A DNA stretch of 14,273 nt from Methylococcaceae bacterium NSP1-2. GTDB taxonomy: Bacteria > Pseudomonadota > Gammaproteobacteria > Methylococcales > Methylomonadaceae. The stretch lies in contig NQJH01000022.1 of the NCBI GenBank assembly GCA_002256685.1, positions 1-14,273 of the forward strand, given 5' to 3'. Shown here piece after piece: positions 1-7,938 of this stretch. Each line of letters starts with the position of its first letter. Within the stretch, counting starts at the first letter, position 1. A program made the translations under genes and the position numbers. The notes beneath the pieces are model-generated. The model worked only from the letters and a program-made list of their open reading frames with translations, was not told where the DNA came from and did not search any database.

Positions 1-626
1 TTAAATTGGCGTAAACGACCATCTTCACGTTTAGCACGGATAAATTCGACTACATCGGGGTGAGCAATATCAAAGGTTGCCATTTGTGCGCCACGTCTGC
101 CACCTGCGGAAGAGACGGTGAAACACATTTTGTCATAAATATCCATGAATGACAGTGGACCTGAGGTGTATGCACCTGCGCCTGAGACGTAAGCATCTTT
201 GGGTCTTAGGGTGGAAAATTCATATCCTATACCACATCCAGCTTTTAATGTCAAGCCAGCTTCATGCACTTTATGCAAAATATCATCCATCGAGTCTTCG
301 ATAGTGCCTGATACGGTGCAATTTATCGTTGAAGTTGAGGGTTTATGCGCTAACGCGCCTGCATTGGAAACAATACGCCCTGCGGGAATAACGCCTTGTC
401 GTAATGCCCATAAAAATTCTTTGTAGTACTGCTCTTGTTTGGCTTTAGTTTTTTCAACTTCCGCTAAAGCTTTGGCAATACGCTGGTAAGTTTCATCAAT
501 AGAGCCATCGATAGCCACGCCATCTTTGGTTTTTAAACGATATTTGGTATCCCATATATCCATTGAGGCATCTTGAAAGGGTATTTCGGTCACGTTGTGA
601 GCGATGACATGAAGTTGAGCAGTCAT
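1..626 (-). CDS. nrdJ: Adenosylcobalamin-dependent (class II) ribonucleotide reductase, N-terminal part, cut by window edge
   Basis: The gene runs off the left edge, so only the first 208 complete codons are present. I translated it from the ATG at 624-626. The product should reduce ribonucleotides to deoxyribonucleotides with a B12-generated thiyl radical, independent of oxygen. Visible family signatures: VIPAGRIVSNAG (79-90), INCTVSG (101-107) with Cys103 at the position expected for the first redox-active cysteine, KAGCGIGYEFSTLRP (128-142), and SSAGGRRGAQMATFDIAHPD (172-191). Only about 75 residues precede the core, which leaves no room for a typical N-terminal ATP-cone, so dATP overall-activity control is probably absent (inference). 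The start is supported by an AGGA about 11 nt upstream on the minus strand. Control by NrdR is suggested by boxes at 717-763. Family assignment is firm; class I or III enzymes have different N-terminal motifs. Confidence 0.9.
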   Translation of the reverse strand, partial: MTAQLHVIAHNVTEIPFQDASMDIWDTKYRLKTKDGVAIDGSIDETYQRIAKALAEVEKTKAKQEQYYKEFLWALRQGVIPAGRIVSNAGALAHKPSTSTINCTVSGTIEDSMDDILHKVHEAGLTLKAGCGIGYEFSTLRPKDAYVSGAGAYTSGPLSFMDIYDKMCFTVSSAGGRRGAQMATFDIAHPDVVEFIRAKREDGRLRQF

Positions 627-716
627 GGATGAGTTTTCCTAAGCAATTTTTGAGTGAAAGCAGTGAAAATAAACCATAAATCAGCACCTTAGCGGTTACT
701 GATAATTATGAATTTA

Positions 717-763
717 TGTCTATATGTAGATGTTTTTTTATATAGTAGCACAATATATAGTGT
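717..763 (-). promoter_or_regulatory. Tandem NrdR-box pair in the nrdJ promoter region
   Basis: Bases 748-763 (gcacaatatatagtgt) match the NrdR consensus acaCwAtATATwGtgt at 15 of 16 positions. A weaker copy at 717-732 keeps the core (ctatatgtag at 720-729, 9 of 10). Their centres lie 31 bp apart, about three helical turns, which is the known spacing for cooperative NrdR binding. The pair sits 91-137 bp upstream of the nrdJ ATG. A minus-strand -10-like CATAAT (710 to 705) lies just downstream, so bound repressor would cover the -35 region. NrdR represses ribonucleotide reductase operons when (d)ATP is high; its use here is inferred from site match, spacing and the target gene. Confidence 0.8.
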
Positions 764-902
764 TTGCATCATAAAAATAGCAAACGCACTACTCACAAGA
801 TGTTGTTGCTAATTGATGATTTGCACAAGCCACTAACGCCGGTCATTTCGCCCTTAGCATTCAATTTAATTTGAATTTTTCATGAGAAAAAATGAGAAAA
901 TC

Positions 903-926
903 AACCGCCAAAGCTGCGGTTTTTTT
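903..926 (+). terminator. Rho-independent terminator-like hairpin upstream of hfq
   Basis: AACCGC (903-908) pairs with GCGGTT (916-921) around a 7-base loop, and a run of seven T (920-926) follows. It points along the plus strand, yet no plus-strand gene lies between the nrdJ promoter and this site. It may end a small RNA transcribed from about 770-900, insulate hfq from transcription started near the nrdJ promoter, or be a relic of a lost gene. Confidence 0.65.
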
Positions 927-1116
927 CTGTTTGCTTTCCTGTAAAATTAGAAATTTTAGGACGCTGTATTATTGCTATTGATTTTTAGGGAATGAATAAC
1001 TATATCAACTCCACATTGGTCGATTTAAAATTGAATAGAGCCAAGATAATAATTTGTATTGACTCGTAATTGCAGTTATCTTAAGCAAACAAATATTAAC
1101 AATAAGGAGAAATCGG

Positions 1117-1365
1117 ATGTCAAAAGGTCAAAACTTACAAGATAATTTTCTAAACGCCCTTAGAAAAGAACATACGCCTGTGTCAATTTTTCTTGTCAAC
1201 GGCATAAAATTACAGGGGAAAGTCGATTCATTCGATCAATATGTGATTATGCTAAAAAATACGATCAATCAAATGGTCTATAAACACGCTATTTCAACGA
1301 TAGTGCCGAGTAAAGCGGTCAAAATAACGCGTGACGATGAATCATCTAGCGAGGAAACAAGCTGA
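1117..1365 (+). CDS. hfq: RNA chaperone Hfq
   Basis: This 82-residue protein is full length for gammaproteobacterial Hfq. It forms a hexameric ring that pairs small RNAs with mRNAs and affects mRNA stability. The Sm1 motif spans about residues 8-50 and the Sm2 motif carries YKHAIST (55-61). Proximal-face residues Gln8, Gln41, Lys56 and His57 are all present. The rim patch is R16-K17-E18-H19, a milder form of the E. coli RRER. Position 25 on the distal face is Phe instead of Tyr, and position 42 is Tyr instead of Phe; both are conservative. The short acidic tail (DDESSSEE) differs from the His/Ser-rich E. coli tail. A strong AAGGAG lies 8 nt before the ATG. hflX follows 159 bp downstream on the same strand, the standard hfq-hflX order, but miaA is not upstream; nrdJ is. 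Confidence 0.97.
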   Translation: MSKGQNLQDNFLNALRKEHTPVSIFLVNGIKLQGKVDSFDQYVIMLKNTINQMVYKHAISTIVPSKAVKITRDDESSSEETS

Positions 1366-1477
1366 TATTCATTCTACATCACAAAAATACCCCAACTTTG
1401 CCAACTTTGGTATCAGAGCTTACGAGATTTTTTCGCGTAAATGGTTTGGTATGCCTAAAAAAATTCTTAAACCCCAT

Positions 1478-1499
1478 TAAGAGCAAGTTAACGCTCTTA
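1478..1499 (+). other. Hairpin in the hfq-hflX gap
   Basis: TAAGAGC (1478-1484) pairs perfectly with GCTCTTA (1493-1499) around an 8-base loop that itself contains the palindrome GTTAAC. No T-tract follows directly, so it is not a classic terminator. It ends 25 bp before the hflX start and could act as an mRNA-processing, partial attenuation or 3'-stability element for hfq. Function is inferred. Confidence 0.4.
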
Positions 1500-1524
1500 T
1501 ACCAAATTTTCAACGGAGTATTGC

Positions 1525-2790
1525 GTGTTTGATCGCCCCGAATCAGGTGAACGAGCGATCCTCGTTCATCTAAACTGTTTATATCAAAAAGAAGACCTTT
1601 CAGAATTAAAAGAGTTAGCAAAATCAGCAGGGACAAACCCTGTTGAAGTCGTCACCGCTAGCCGCCAACGTCCTGATCCTAAGTTTTTTATCGGCAAAGG
1701 TAAGGTAGAAGAGCTTAAAGCCATCGTCGAAGCCCAAGAAGCCGATGTGGTGTTGTTTAATCATCCGTTATCACCGAGTCAAGAAAGAAATCTTGAAAAA
1801 TTTTTGGAGGTGCGGGTGGTGGATAGAAATGGCTTAATTTTGGATATTTTTGCCCAACGCGCTCAATCGTTTGAAGGTAAGCTGCAAGTTGAACTCGCGC
1901 AACTCAAACATTTATCGACACGATTAGTACGCGGTTGGACGCATTTAGAACGCCAAAAAGGCGGCATTGGTTTACGCGGACCGGGGGAAACGCAGTTAGA
2001 AACCGACCGTCGTTTATTAGCCGTGCGTATTAAACAAATTCAACAGCGTTTGGATAAAGTTGATAAACAACGCCATCAAGGGCGTAGCCAACGCAAAAAA
2101 GCCGAAGTCCCGACAGTTTCTTTAGTGGGGTATACCAATGCGGGTAAATCAACGTTATTTAATACCCTCACAGGCGCGGATATTTATGTCGCGGATCAAT
2201 TATTTGCTACCTTAGACCCCACCTTACGCAGTTGTGAGTTGCCGAATAATGGCGCAATTGTGTTAGCGGATACCGTGGGCTTTATTCGCCATTTGCCCCA
2301 TGAATTGGTTGCCGCCTTCAAATCAACTTTGCAAGAAGCCAGTGAAGCCGAATTATTACTGCACGTCGTTGATGCCAATGCGGAAGATCGCGATGAAATG
2401 ATGCACCAAGTCCATCTGGTTCTGGAAGAAATCGGTGCGAATAAAATCAGGCGCATAGAAATTTTTAATAAGATTGATTTATTGGATAATGTTGAGCCCC
2501 ATATTGATCGAGATGATGAGGGTAATGCAATTCGGATATGGTTATCCGCTGAAAAGAAACTTGGTATTGAGCTACTTTATTTAGTGCTTACTGAAATTTT
2601 TGCCAGTTCTAAGGTTAAAAAACGCTGTTTTTTACAAGCCAATCAAGGTGATATTCGCGCAAAATTATCCGCTTGCGCCCATGTGTTAGAAGAAAAAATC
2701 GATGATTTTGGTGCGAGTGAATTAGTCATTGAAATTGATGTTAAGCATTTGGGCTTGTTGAGTTCAGTGCGGACTGAAGACCCAGATTAG
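1525..2790 (+). CDS. hflX: Ribosome-associated GTPase HflX
   Basis: This 421-residue protein matches HflX throughout. HflX binds 50S and 70S ribosomes and splits stalled ribosomes, notably under heat stress. The N-terminal HflX domain (about 1-110) is followed by a basic linker helix with QVELAQLKHLSTRLVRGWTH (121-140) and the glycine-rich GGIGLRGPGETQLETDRR (146-163). The G domain follows: G1 GYTNAGKST (202-210), switch I around FATLDPT (227-233), G3 DTVGF (249-253), G4 NKID (315-318), and G5 at SAEKK (341-345). The start is GTG at 1525, chosen because a GGAG (1515-1518) sits 6 nt upstream and MFDR matches the family N-terminus; the TTG at 1521 is out of frame. It is co-directional with hfq and probably partly co-transcribed. 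hflK and hflC, which follow hflX in many relatives, are absent here. Confidence 0.97.
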   Translation: MFDRPESGERAILVHLNCLYQKEDLSELKELAKSAGTNPVEVVTASRQRPDPKFFIGKGKVEELKAIVEAQEADVVLFNHPLSPSQERNLEKFLEVRVVDRNGLILDIFAQRAQSFEGKLQVELAQLKHLSTRLVRGWTHLERQKGGIGLRGPGETQLETDRRLLAVRIKQIQQRLDKVDKQRHQGRSQRKKAEVPTVSLVGYTNAGKSTLFNTLTGADIYVADQLFATLDPTLRSCELPNNGAIVLADTVGFIRHLPHELVAAFKSTLQEASEAELLLHVVDANAEDRDEMMHQVHLVLEEIGANKIRRIEIFNKIDLLDNVEPHIDRDDEGNAIRIWLSAEKKLGIELLYLVLTEIFASSKVKKRCFLQANQGDIRAKLSACAHVLEEKIDDFGASELVIEIDVKHLGLLSSVRTEDPD

Positions 2791-2821
2791 GCGGATTCAC
2801 TTACTGCCGACAGTTAAGAAT

Positions 2822-2853
2822 AAACCTCAGAGGATTTAAAAACGCTGAGGTTT
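2822..2853. terminator. Hairpin between convergent hflX and the hybrid kinase gene
   Basis: AAACCTCAG (2822-2830) pairs perfectly with CTGAGGTTT (2845-2853), a 9-bp stem with a 14-base A/T-rich loop. It lies 31 bp after the hflX stop and 8 bp beyond the stop of the opposing kinase gene, so it is well placed to end both transcripts. T-runs on either side are short, so termination efficiency is uncertain. Confidence 0.6.
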
Positions 2854-2861
2854 GAGTTAAA

Positions 2862-5357
2862 TCATGTGCCTGACAAAATATGATTCAGTTCACTCAGTGC
2901 TTTGCCATATTCTAGTTTCATGTCAGTTAATAACGCACTGACATTTTTTAGTTGCTGCGTTTTTCCTGCTTGCTCCATTGTCTTGCATAAGTCTGAAAGC
3001 TGCATTGCTCCAACATTGCTACTGATGGATTTTAACCCATGAGCCAGTTGGCGAATTTGTTCAGCATGATGATGGTCAATGCTATATTGCAACGCGCTAA
3101 ATGTTGAATCTGCACTTTCTTGAAAAGCGTGTTGTAAGGCGGCAATAAATGCCAGATCGTCTGGATCATCAAAATTAAAGTTTTGCTGAAGGAAGCCAAT
3201 ATCAATCGCGAGTGAATCTGTCGATACAGTCGTTTTAATGATTTCAGCCTGCTCAACCATGATGAGTTGTTCAGGTAACCATTGTTGCAAAACTTCATTT
3301 AATTCTTTGCGGGTAAACGGTTTAGTCACCCATTCATCCATACCCGCGTCCAAACATTTTGTTTTATCACCGGCTAACGCGTGAGCGGTCAGCGCGATAA
3401 TGGGAATATGCTTTGTCGTGTTGGATTCGCGTTCAAGGCGACGGATTTCAGTCGCTGCCTGATAGCCATCCATAATAGGCATCTGACAATCCATAAAAAT
3501 CAAATCGTAGTCTTGTTGTTTCGCTGCTTCAACCGCTTCCAAACCGTTGTTGACCATTTTAACGTGACAACCGAAGGTTTCCAGAAATCGGGTCACTAAT
3601 ATCTGATTGGCTAGGTAGTCTTCGGCAACCAGAATATTGGCATTAAACTGACAATCGGGATAAACCTTTGTTTTAACTGACGGTAGCGTTGATCTTTCCA
3701 AATCAACCCAAAACCAAAATTTTGCCCCTTTATTTGGCTGACTAATAACGCCAATTTCACCACCCATCAGACGCACTAATTGCTTGGCAATCGCCAAACC
3801 TAGCCCTGTGCCACCAAAAGCTCTGGTCATGGAATTGTCTGCCTGAGAAAAGGCATCAAAAATCAGCTGTTGTTTTTCTGCATCCACGCCTATGCCCGTA
3901 TCAGTGACTTCAAAGTGCAGTCTGACTTTATTTTCTGCTATATTTTTACTGCTAACACTTAATACGACTTTTCCCTGTGCCGTAAATTTGACGGCATTAC
4001 TGAGCAGATTCATTAATATCTGGCTCAATTTAATGGAATCACCCACCAGCATATCGGGAATTTTTGCAACCTCTAAACGATAAACTAAGCCTTTGGCTTT
4101 TGCCTGCGTTTCTAATAAGGCAAAACTATCATTAATTAATGCGTAACCGTTAAAAGGATATGCGCTCAGCTCCAGTTTGCCCGATTCAATTTTAGAAAAA
4201 TCCAAAATATCATTGATAACACTGAGCAATAACCGCGAGGATTGGCGTATTATTTCAATAGAATGACTTTGCTCGCTGTTCAAATTACTTTCATATAAAA
4301 AATCAGTCATGCCTAGTACAGCATTCATCGGCGTTCTGATTTCATGGCTCATATTAGCGAGAAACTGGGATTTAGCACGATTAGCCGCTTCTGCCTCTTC
4401 TTTAGCCGCTAACGCATTCGATACGGTATGTTTTAATACGGTGTTTATGTCGGTTAATTGTATCGTTCGCTCTTTGACCTGACTCTCCAAGTCTTCACGT
4501 TGTTTATCCAATTGCTCATCTCTTCGATGAATTTCGCTGAGCATGTCATTGTAAACATCGACCAACTGACCAAATTCATCATTGCTGGTTTTGATAACTT
4601 GGCTCGTAAAGTTTTTCTCAATAGCAACCGCTTTCATTGCCTGCATCAAATTCAATAAAGGCATGGAAAAAATCCGTTGTAACCGCGTTGAAACTAGCAT
4701 GGTTGCTAACAGAGTAAAGAGGAGGATGACACCCAGAATAGAATAAAAACTAGACAAAAAAGTGTTTAAGTTACGCTGATTGTCAACCAGATGCAGCACA
4801 CCCATGAATTCATCATCAATAAAAATGGGTTTCAGCAAATGTATTTGCCGATATTGATCGTATAGGACTAATTCAGAATAGCCTGATTGCAACGATTGTA
4901 TAGAGGATAAACCGAGATTTTTTTTACTCCACTGCTTTATGCGGTCAAGTATTGAGATATGTGAGGTTCTTTCAATGGCAATCGGTGAATCATCTTTCAC
5001 CCATTGGATTATTTGCAAAGAATTAAACTCATCATCAACCTTATAGCCTTTTGTATATTCGGCAAATAGCTCACCATCGGATTTGTATAAAAAAGCCGCC
5101 ATGATGCTAGGTTGAGTTTCTAACATTTTTAAATTTTTTTGTGCGACCTCGTTGTCCATAAACGCCAATGCGGCGGAACTGTTCCATGCAACGATATTAG
5201 CGACAGCCAATAAGGCTTGTTCGGTTTGTTGTCGCCGTGATAGATACTCATACGCAGTAATCGCCGATGCAACTACCAGTAATGCTAGCAATACGGCAAC
5301 ACCGATAATCAGGATTAACTTAATGCGTATTGAAGCATCCTGAAAGACGTTTTTCAT
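2862..5357 (-). CDS. BarA-like hybrid sensor histidine kinase (CHASE8-HAMP-HisKA-HATPase-REC-HPt)
   Basis: This 831-residue inner-membrane kinase has a complete phosphorelay in one chain. TM1 is about 13-34. A periplasmic sensor (about 40-198) resembles CHASE8, with the pattern NSSAALAFMDN (59-69) and IMAAFLYKSDGELFAEY (85-101). TM2 is about 201-224, HAMP about 225-280, and a coiled coil follows (about 280-328). HisKA carries SHEIRTPMN with His338. The ATPase has N-box NLLSN (450-454), DTGIG (486-490) and GGTGLG (515-520). The receiver has ED (579-580), phospho-acceptor Asp623, Thr657 and Lys679. The HPt domain (about 725-825) has His773 in LAHGLKS. All phosphotransfer residues are present. 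It lies 65 bp downstream of a response regulator gene on the same strand, its likely partner. The ATG lacks a clear Shine-Dalgarno, so expression may be modest. The signal is unknown. The architecture resembles BarA, but the partner is not a UvrY/GacA-type regulator here. Confidence 0.93.
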   Translation of the reverse strand: MKNVFQDASIRIKLILIIGVAVLLALLVVASAITAYEYLSRRQQTEQALLAVANIVAWNSSAALAFMDNEVAQKNLKMLETQPSIMAAFLYKSDGELFAEYTKGYKVDDEFNSLQIIQWVKDDSPIAIERTSHISILDRIKQWSKKNLGLSSIQSLQSGYSELVLYDQYRQIHLLKPIFIDDEFMGVLHLVDNQRNLNTFLSSFYSILGVILLFTLLATMLVSTRLQRIFSMPLLNLMQAMKAVAIEKNFTSQVIKTSNDEFGQLVDVYNDMLSEIHRRDEQLDKQREDLESQVKERTIQLTDINTVLKHTVSNALAAKEEAEAANRAKSQFLANMSHEIRTPMNAVLGMTDFLYESNLNSEQSHSIEIIRQSSRLLLSVINDILDFSKIESGKLELSAYPFNGYALINDSFALLETQAKAKGLVYRLEVAKIPDMLVGDSIKLSQILMNLLSNAVKFTAQGKVVLSVSSKNIAENKVRLHFEVTDTGIGVDAEKQQLIFDAFSQADNSMTRAFGGTGLGLAIAKQLVRLMGGEIGVISQPNKGAKFWFWVDLERSTLPSVKTKVYPDCQFNANILVAEDYLANQILVTRFLETFGCHVKMVNNGLEAVEAAKQQDYDLIFMDCQMPIMDGYQAATEIRRLERESNTTKHIPIIALTAHALAGDKTKCLDAGMDEWVTKPFTRKELNEVLQQWLPEQLIMVEQAEIIKTTVSTDSLAIDIGFLQQNFNFDDPDDLAFIAALQHAFQESADSTFSALQYSIDHHHAEQIRQLAHGLKSISSNVGAMQLSDLCKTMEQAGKTQQLKNVSALLTDMKLEYGKALSELNHILSGT

Positions 5358-5390
5358 AGTTGAGTGTCTAGTAATTTATCGACGAGTAGC

Positions 5391-5413
5391 AAAAAAACCC
5401 ACCGTTCAGGGTG
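5391..5413 (-). terminator. Weak hairpin plus T-run between the two signalling genes
   Basis: On the minus strand CACC (5413 to 5410) can pair with GGTG (5403 to 5400), followed within two bases by seven T (5397 to 5391). The stem is only 4 bp, so at most it is a weak or attenuating terminator between the regulator and kinase genes. Confidence 0.3.
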
Positions 5414-5422
5414 AGGAGGATG

Positions 5423-7552
5423 TCAATCGGTTAATTTTGATTTCCAATACTGTTCGAATTCATCTGCGGGTATTGGTTTTGAGAGAAAATAGCCTTGTAT
5501 AGAACTACAGGTGCTATTTTCAATAAAGTCGCGTTGCTGATAGGTTTCTACGCCTTCAGCAACGGTACTTAAGTTCAGGCTATGCGCGACTGCCAAGATA
5601 GCGTTGACAATAGCCGCATCATCCTCGTTATTCGGCAAATCTTTTACAAACGAACGATCTATTTTTAATGAATCCAGTGGAAAGCTTTTGAGATAACTCA
5701 ATGATGAATAACCGGTGCCAAAATCATCCACTGACAATTTAATACCCATGTTTTTAAGCTGCCACAGTATATTAAACATTTTTTCGGTATTTGCCATGAT
5801 GACAGTTTCTGTTATTTCAAAGATTAAAAACTCAGGATAATCTATATTATTTTCCGCCAAAATGCCTTTTACCATTGGCACAAACGTGGCTTGATTAAAC
5901 TGTAAACCACTCAAATTGACCGCAATGGTTAAATGCCCCATGCCTTGCTGTTGCCATAGTTTGTGTTGCCGACACACCTCACGAATAGCCCATTCACCAA
6001 ACTTGATAATTAACCCATTGTCCTCTGCTAAGGAAATAAAATCATCAGGTGGTAAGAAACCCAATTGTGGGCTGTCCCAACGCATTAAGGCTTCTGAACC
6101 AATCAGTTGACCTGATTTAGCATTCACTATCGGCTGATAGTGTAAGCGTAATTCATTATTCGTTATCGCCTGATACATGTAATTTTCCATTTTTCGGCGT
6201 TTTTGAGCTTTTATATTCATCGAATCATGGAAAAATTGATAATGCCCTTTACCCATTTTTTTAGCGTGGTACATGGCAATATCAGCATTTCTTAATAAGG
6301 TTTCACTGTCTTCTCCATCCTGTGGAAAAATGGCGATACCAATACTAGAACCGGTATATATTTGCTGATTTTCCAAAAAAACAGGTTCACCAATCCATTT
6401 TTGTATCTGTTCAGCAACAATCGCTGCCTCTTCAGGATAAGTCAGTTCATTGAGTAGAATAGTAAATTCATCGCCGCCTAATCGGGCAATTTCGGCATCG
6501 TGATATTGCTTATCTAAACCTCTGGAGGCAATATCAGAACTACGCAAACCTTCCACTAATCGCCTAGAAATTTCTTTCAGTAACAGATCGCCGACATGAT
6601 GACCATAAGAATCATTGACCCCTTTAAAATCATCCAAATCCAAAAACAACACCGCAAAACCACGATTATTGCGTTTTGCTAACTTGAGCGAGCTTGATAA
6701 CAGCTCTAAAAAAAAAGTGCGATTGGGTAACTCGGTTACTTCATCATAATAAGCTAAGCGTTTTATTTTGTTTTCGTGATCTTTGCGCTCTGTTATATCT
6801 TGAATTGTTCCTGTTAAACCTATCAACTCGTGGCTGTGGTTTTCAATCACTTCAATTTGTTGCCCAACAAAACGTTGCTGCCCTTGTTTTGTCTTAATAC
6901 GATGCTCAATAGTAACGGTCACTTTGTTTTTGATGACATTATCAACATTCTCTTTAACATAGGTACTATCCTCCGCATGGATCAGAACATGACAATTAGT
7001 GTAGCTAGGCACAAAACTTTCTTTATTCAACTGAAATATGGTGAAAACTTCATCAGACCAATACATTTTGTCATCAGCAAAATACCATTCCCAATGCCCC
7101 AGTTTAGCCATTTGCTGTGCTTTTGATAAACGGGTTTCACTTTTTTCCAGTTGTTTTAATAAACTGCTGGCTTTAATCATGTAGTGTAAGCGGTGTATCA
7201 GCACTTTCCAGTTGACTGGTTTTACTACAAAATCAGTCGCGCCCGCTAAATAGGATAAGGCGACTCTTTCCGCATCTTCAGTCCCTGTTACCATTAACAA
7301 CGGTGTATTTTTACCTGTGGGTAATTCGCGTATTCGAGAGCAAGTAGTAAAGCCATCCATACCCGGCATATCAATGTCCACGAGTACAATATCAGGCGAT
7401 TTTTTTTTAAATATCTCGATCCCCTCATAACCATTTAATGCTGAAATTAATGTAAATCCAGCGGCTGATAAATGCCGTTTAGCCCATAAATGAGCCGTCT
7501 GATCGTCATCGATGACTAGGACTAATCGCAAAGAATTATCAGGTTGACTCAT
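5423..7552 (-). CDS. Response regulator with PAS, GGDEF and EAL domains (c-di-GMP turnover)
   Basis: This 709-residue cytoplasmic protein has four domains. The receiver (about 9-128) has Asp15-17, phospho-acceptor Asp59 in VDIDMPGMDG, Thr89 and Lys111. A PAS/PAC module spans about 138-256, ending in DITERK. GGDEF (about 265-440) has Asp305, Asn313, GHHVGD (317-322) and an intact GGDEF at 359-363, with a roughly 12-residue insertion (about 344-355) where the RxxD inhibitory site normally lies; no correctly spaced RxxD is seen. EAL (about 445-705) has EAL at 487-489, Asn546, Glu579, Asp609-Asp610, Lys630 and Glu666, so phosphodiesterase activity is likely. The protein could make or degrade c-di-GMP; net direction cannot be read from sequence. 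AAGGG lies 7 nt before the ATG. The hybrid kinase follows 65 bp downstream, suggesting a cognate pair in which phosphorylation of Asp59 sets the activity. Confidence 0.93.
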   Translation of the reverse strand: MSQPDNSLRLVLVIDDDQTAHLWAKRHLSAAGFTLISALNGYEGIEIFKKKSPDIVLVDIDMPGMDGFTTCSRIRELPTGKNTPLLMVTGTEDAERVALSYLAGATDFVVKPVNWKVLIHRLHYMIKASSLLKQLEKSETRLSKAQQMAKLGHWEWYFADDKMYWSDEVFTIFQLNKESFVPSYTNCHVLIHAEDSTYVKENVDNVIKNKVTVTIEHRIKTKQGQQRFVGQQIEVIENHSHELIGLTGTIQDITERKDHENKIKRLAYYDEVTELPNRTFFLELLSSSLKLAKRNNRGFAVLFLDLDDFKGVNDSYGHHVGDLLLKEISRRLVEGLRSSDIASRGLDKQYHDAEIARLGGDEFTILLNELTYPEEAAIVAEQIQKWIGEPVFLENQQIYTGSSIGIAIFPQDGEDSETLLRNADIAMYHAKKMGKGHYQFFHDSMNIKAQKRRKMENYMYQAITNNELRLHYQPIVNAKSGQLIGSEALMRWDSPQLGFLPPDDFISLAEDNGLIIKFGEWAIREVCRQHKLWQQQGMGHLTIAVNLSGLQFNQATFVPMVKGILAENNIDYPEFLIFEITETVIMANTEKMFNILWQLKNMGIKLSVDDFGTGYSSLSYLKSFPLDSLKIDRSFVKDLPNNEDDAAIVNAILAVAHSLNLSTVAEGVETYQQRDFIENSTCSSIQGYFLSKPIPADEFEQYWKSKLTD

Positions 7553-7938
7553 TTTTAACCCTTATGATGAAATACTGTAAATAGTGCTTTAAATCCTTTT
7601 ACCTTACTAAATTTTGTCAAATAAAATACGGTATGTAGTAAATTAGAGAATGCTAACAATAGTAAACCAACATTTCTACGGTAACAAGGTAAGATAGAGT
7701 GTGATTTTTTAATACAATCACGAGGGCGATATTTTTTATCGTAAAACACACAAGCGTATATTATTCATATAATTTCTGATAGAAAGAGAGATATACCACA
7801 CTTCATAATCGTTGAATAAAACCCAAGATTATTCATCTATCAAAAAATCTACCTAAAAGAAAAATCCGTTTTGACTAGTCTGATCAACACAATTAGCTTG
7901 ATAGAATTCGTGTATATCAATATAGGCTTAGGCTACAC
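7553..7938. other. 386-bp gap between the response regulator gene and dnaQ
   Basis: The stretch is AT-rich and I see no credible gene. A 64-codon minus-strand frame (7555-7749) has no family resemblance and no ribosome-binding site. A perfect minus-strand -35 (TTGACA, 7620 to 7615) lies about 65 bp before the response regulator start, but a matching -10 at 16-18 bp is not evident. The right part is the 3' flank of dnaQ and holds no clear terminator. Confidence 0.5.

Larger units (their letters stand above)
627..1116. other. 490-bp intergenic region between divergent nrdJ and hfq
   Basis: No convincing coding sequence is present. The left third holds the nrdJ promoter with its NrdR boxes. The middle carries an imperfect 10-bp tandem (atgagaaaa at 882-890 and 892-900) just before a terminator-like hairpin (903-926). 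The right part is AT-rich and should hold the hfq promoter. A TTGACT at 1059-1064 is a possible -35, but I see no good -10 at proper spacing. A 24-codon ORF (800-874) has no ribosome-binding site and I do not call it. Confidence 0.6.

Noticed and set aside
199..426. Plus-strand ORF of 75 codons near the left edge
   Set aside because: It is antisense to nrdJ, whose minus-strand translation shows clear family motifs over the same bases.
627..780. Cobalamin riboswitch before nrdJ
   Set aside because: I looked because the enzyme needs B12, but the leader is short, AT-rich and lacks the B12-box pattern; the NrdR boxes explain the conserved structure better.
800..874. 24-codon ORF upstream of the orphan terminator
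   Set aside because: No Shine-Dalgarno and too short to judge; I left the region as a candidate small RNA instead.
6830..7126. Plus-strand ORF of 98 codons
   Set aside because: It is antisense to the PAS and early GGDEF region of the response regulator and has no independent support.
7555..7749. Minus-strand 64-codon ORF just upstream of the response regulator gene
   Set aside because: No ribosome-binding site and no recognisable motif; the region reads better as AT-rich promoter DNA.
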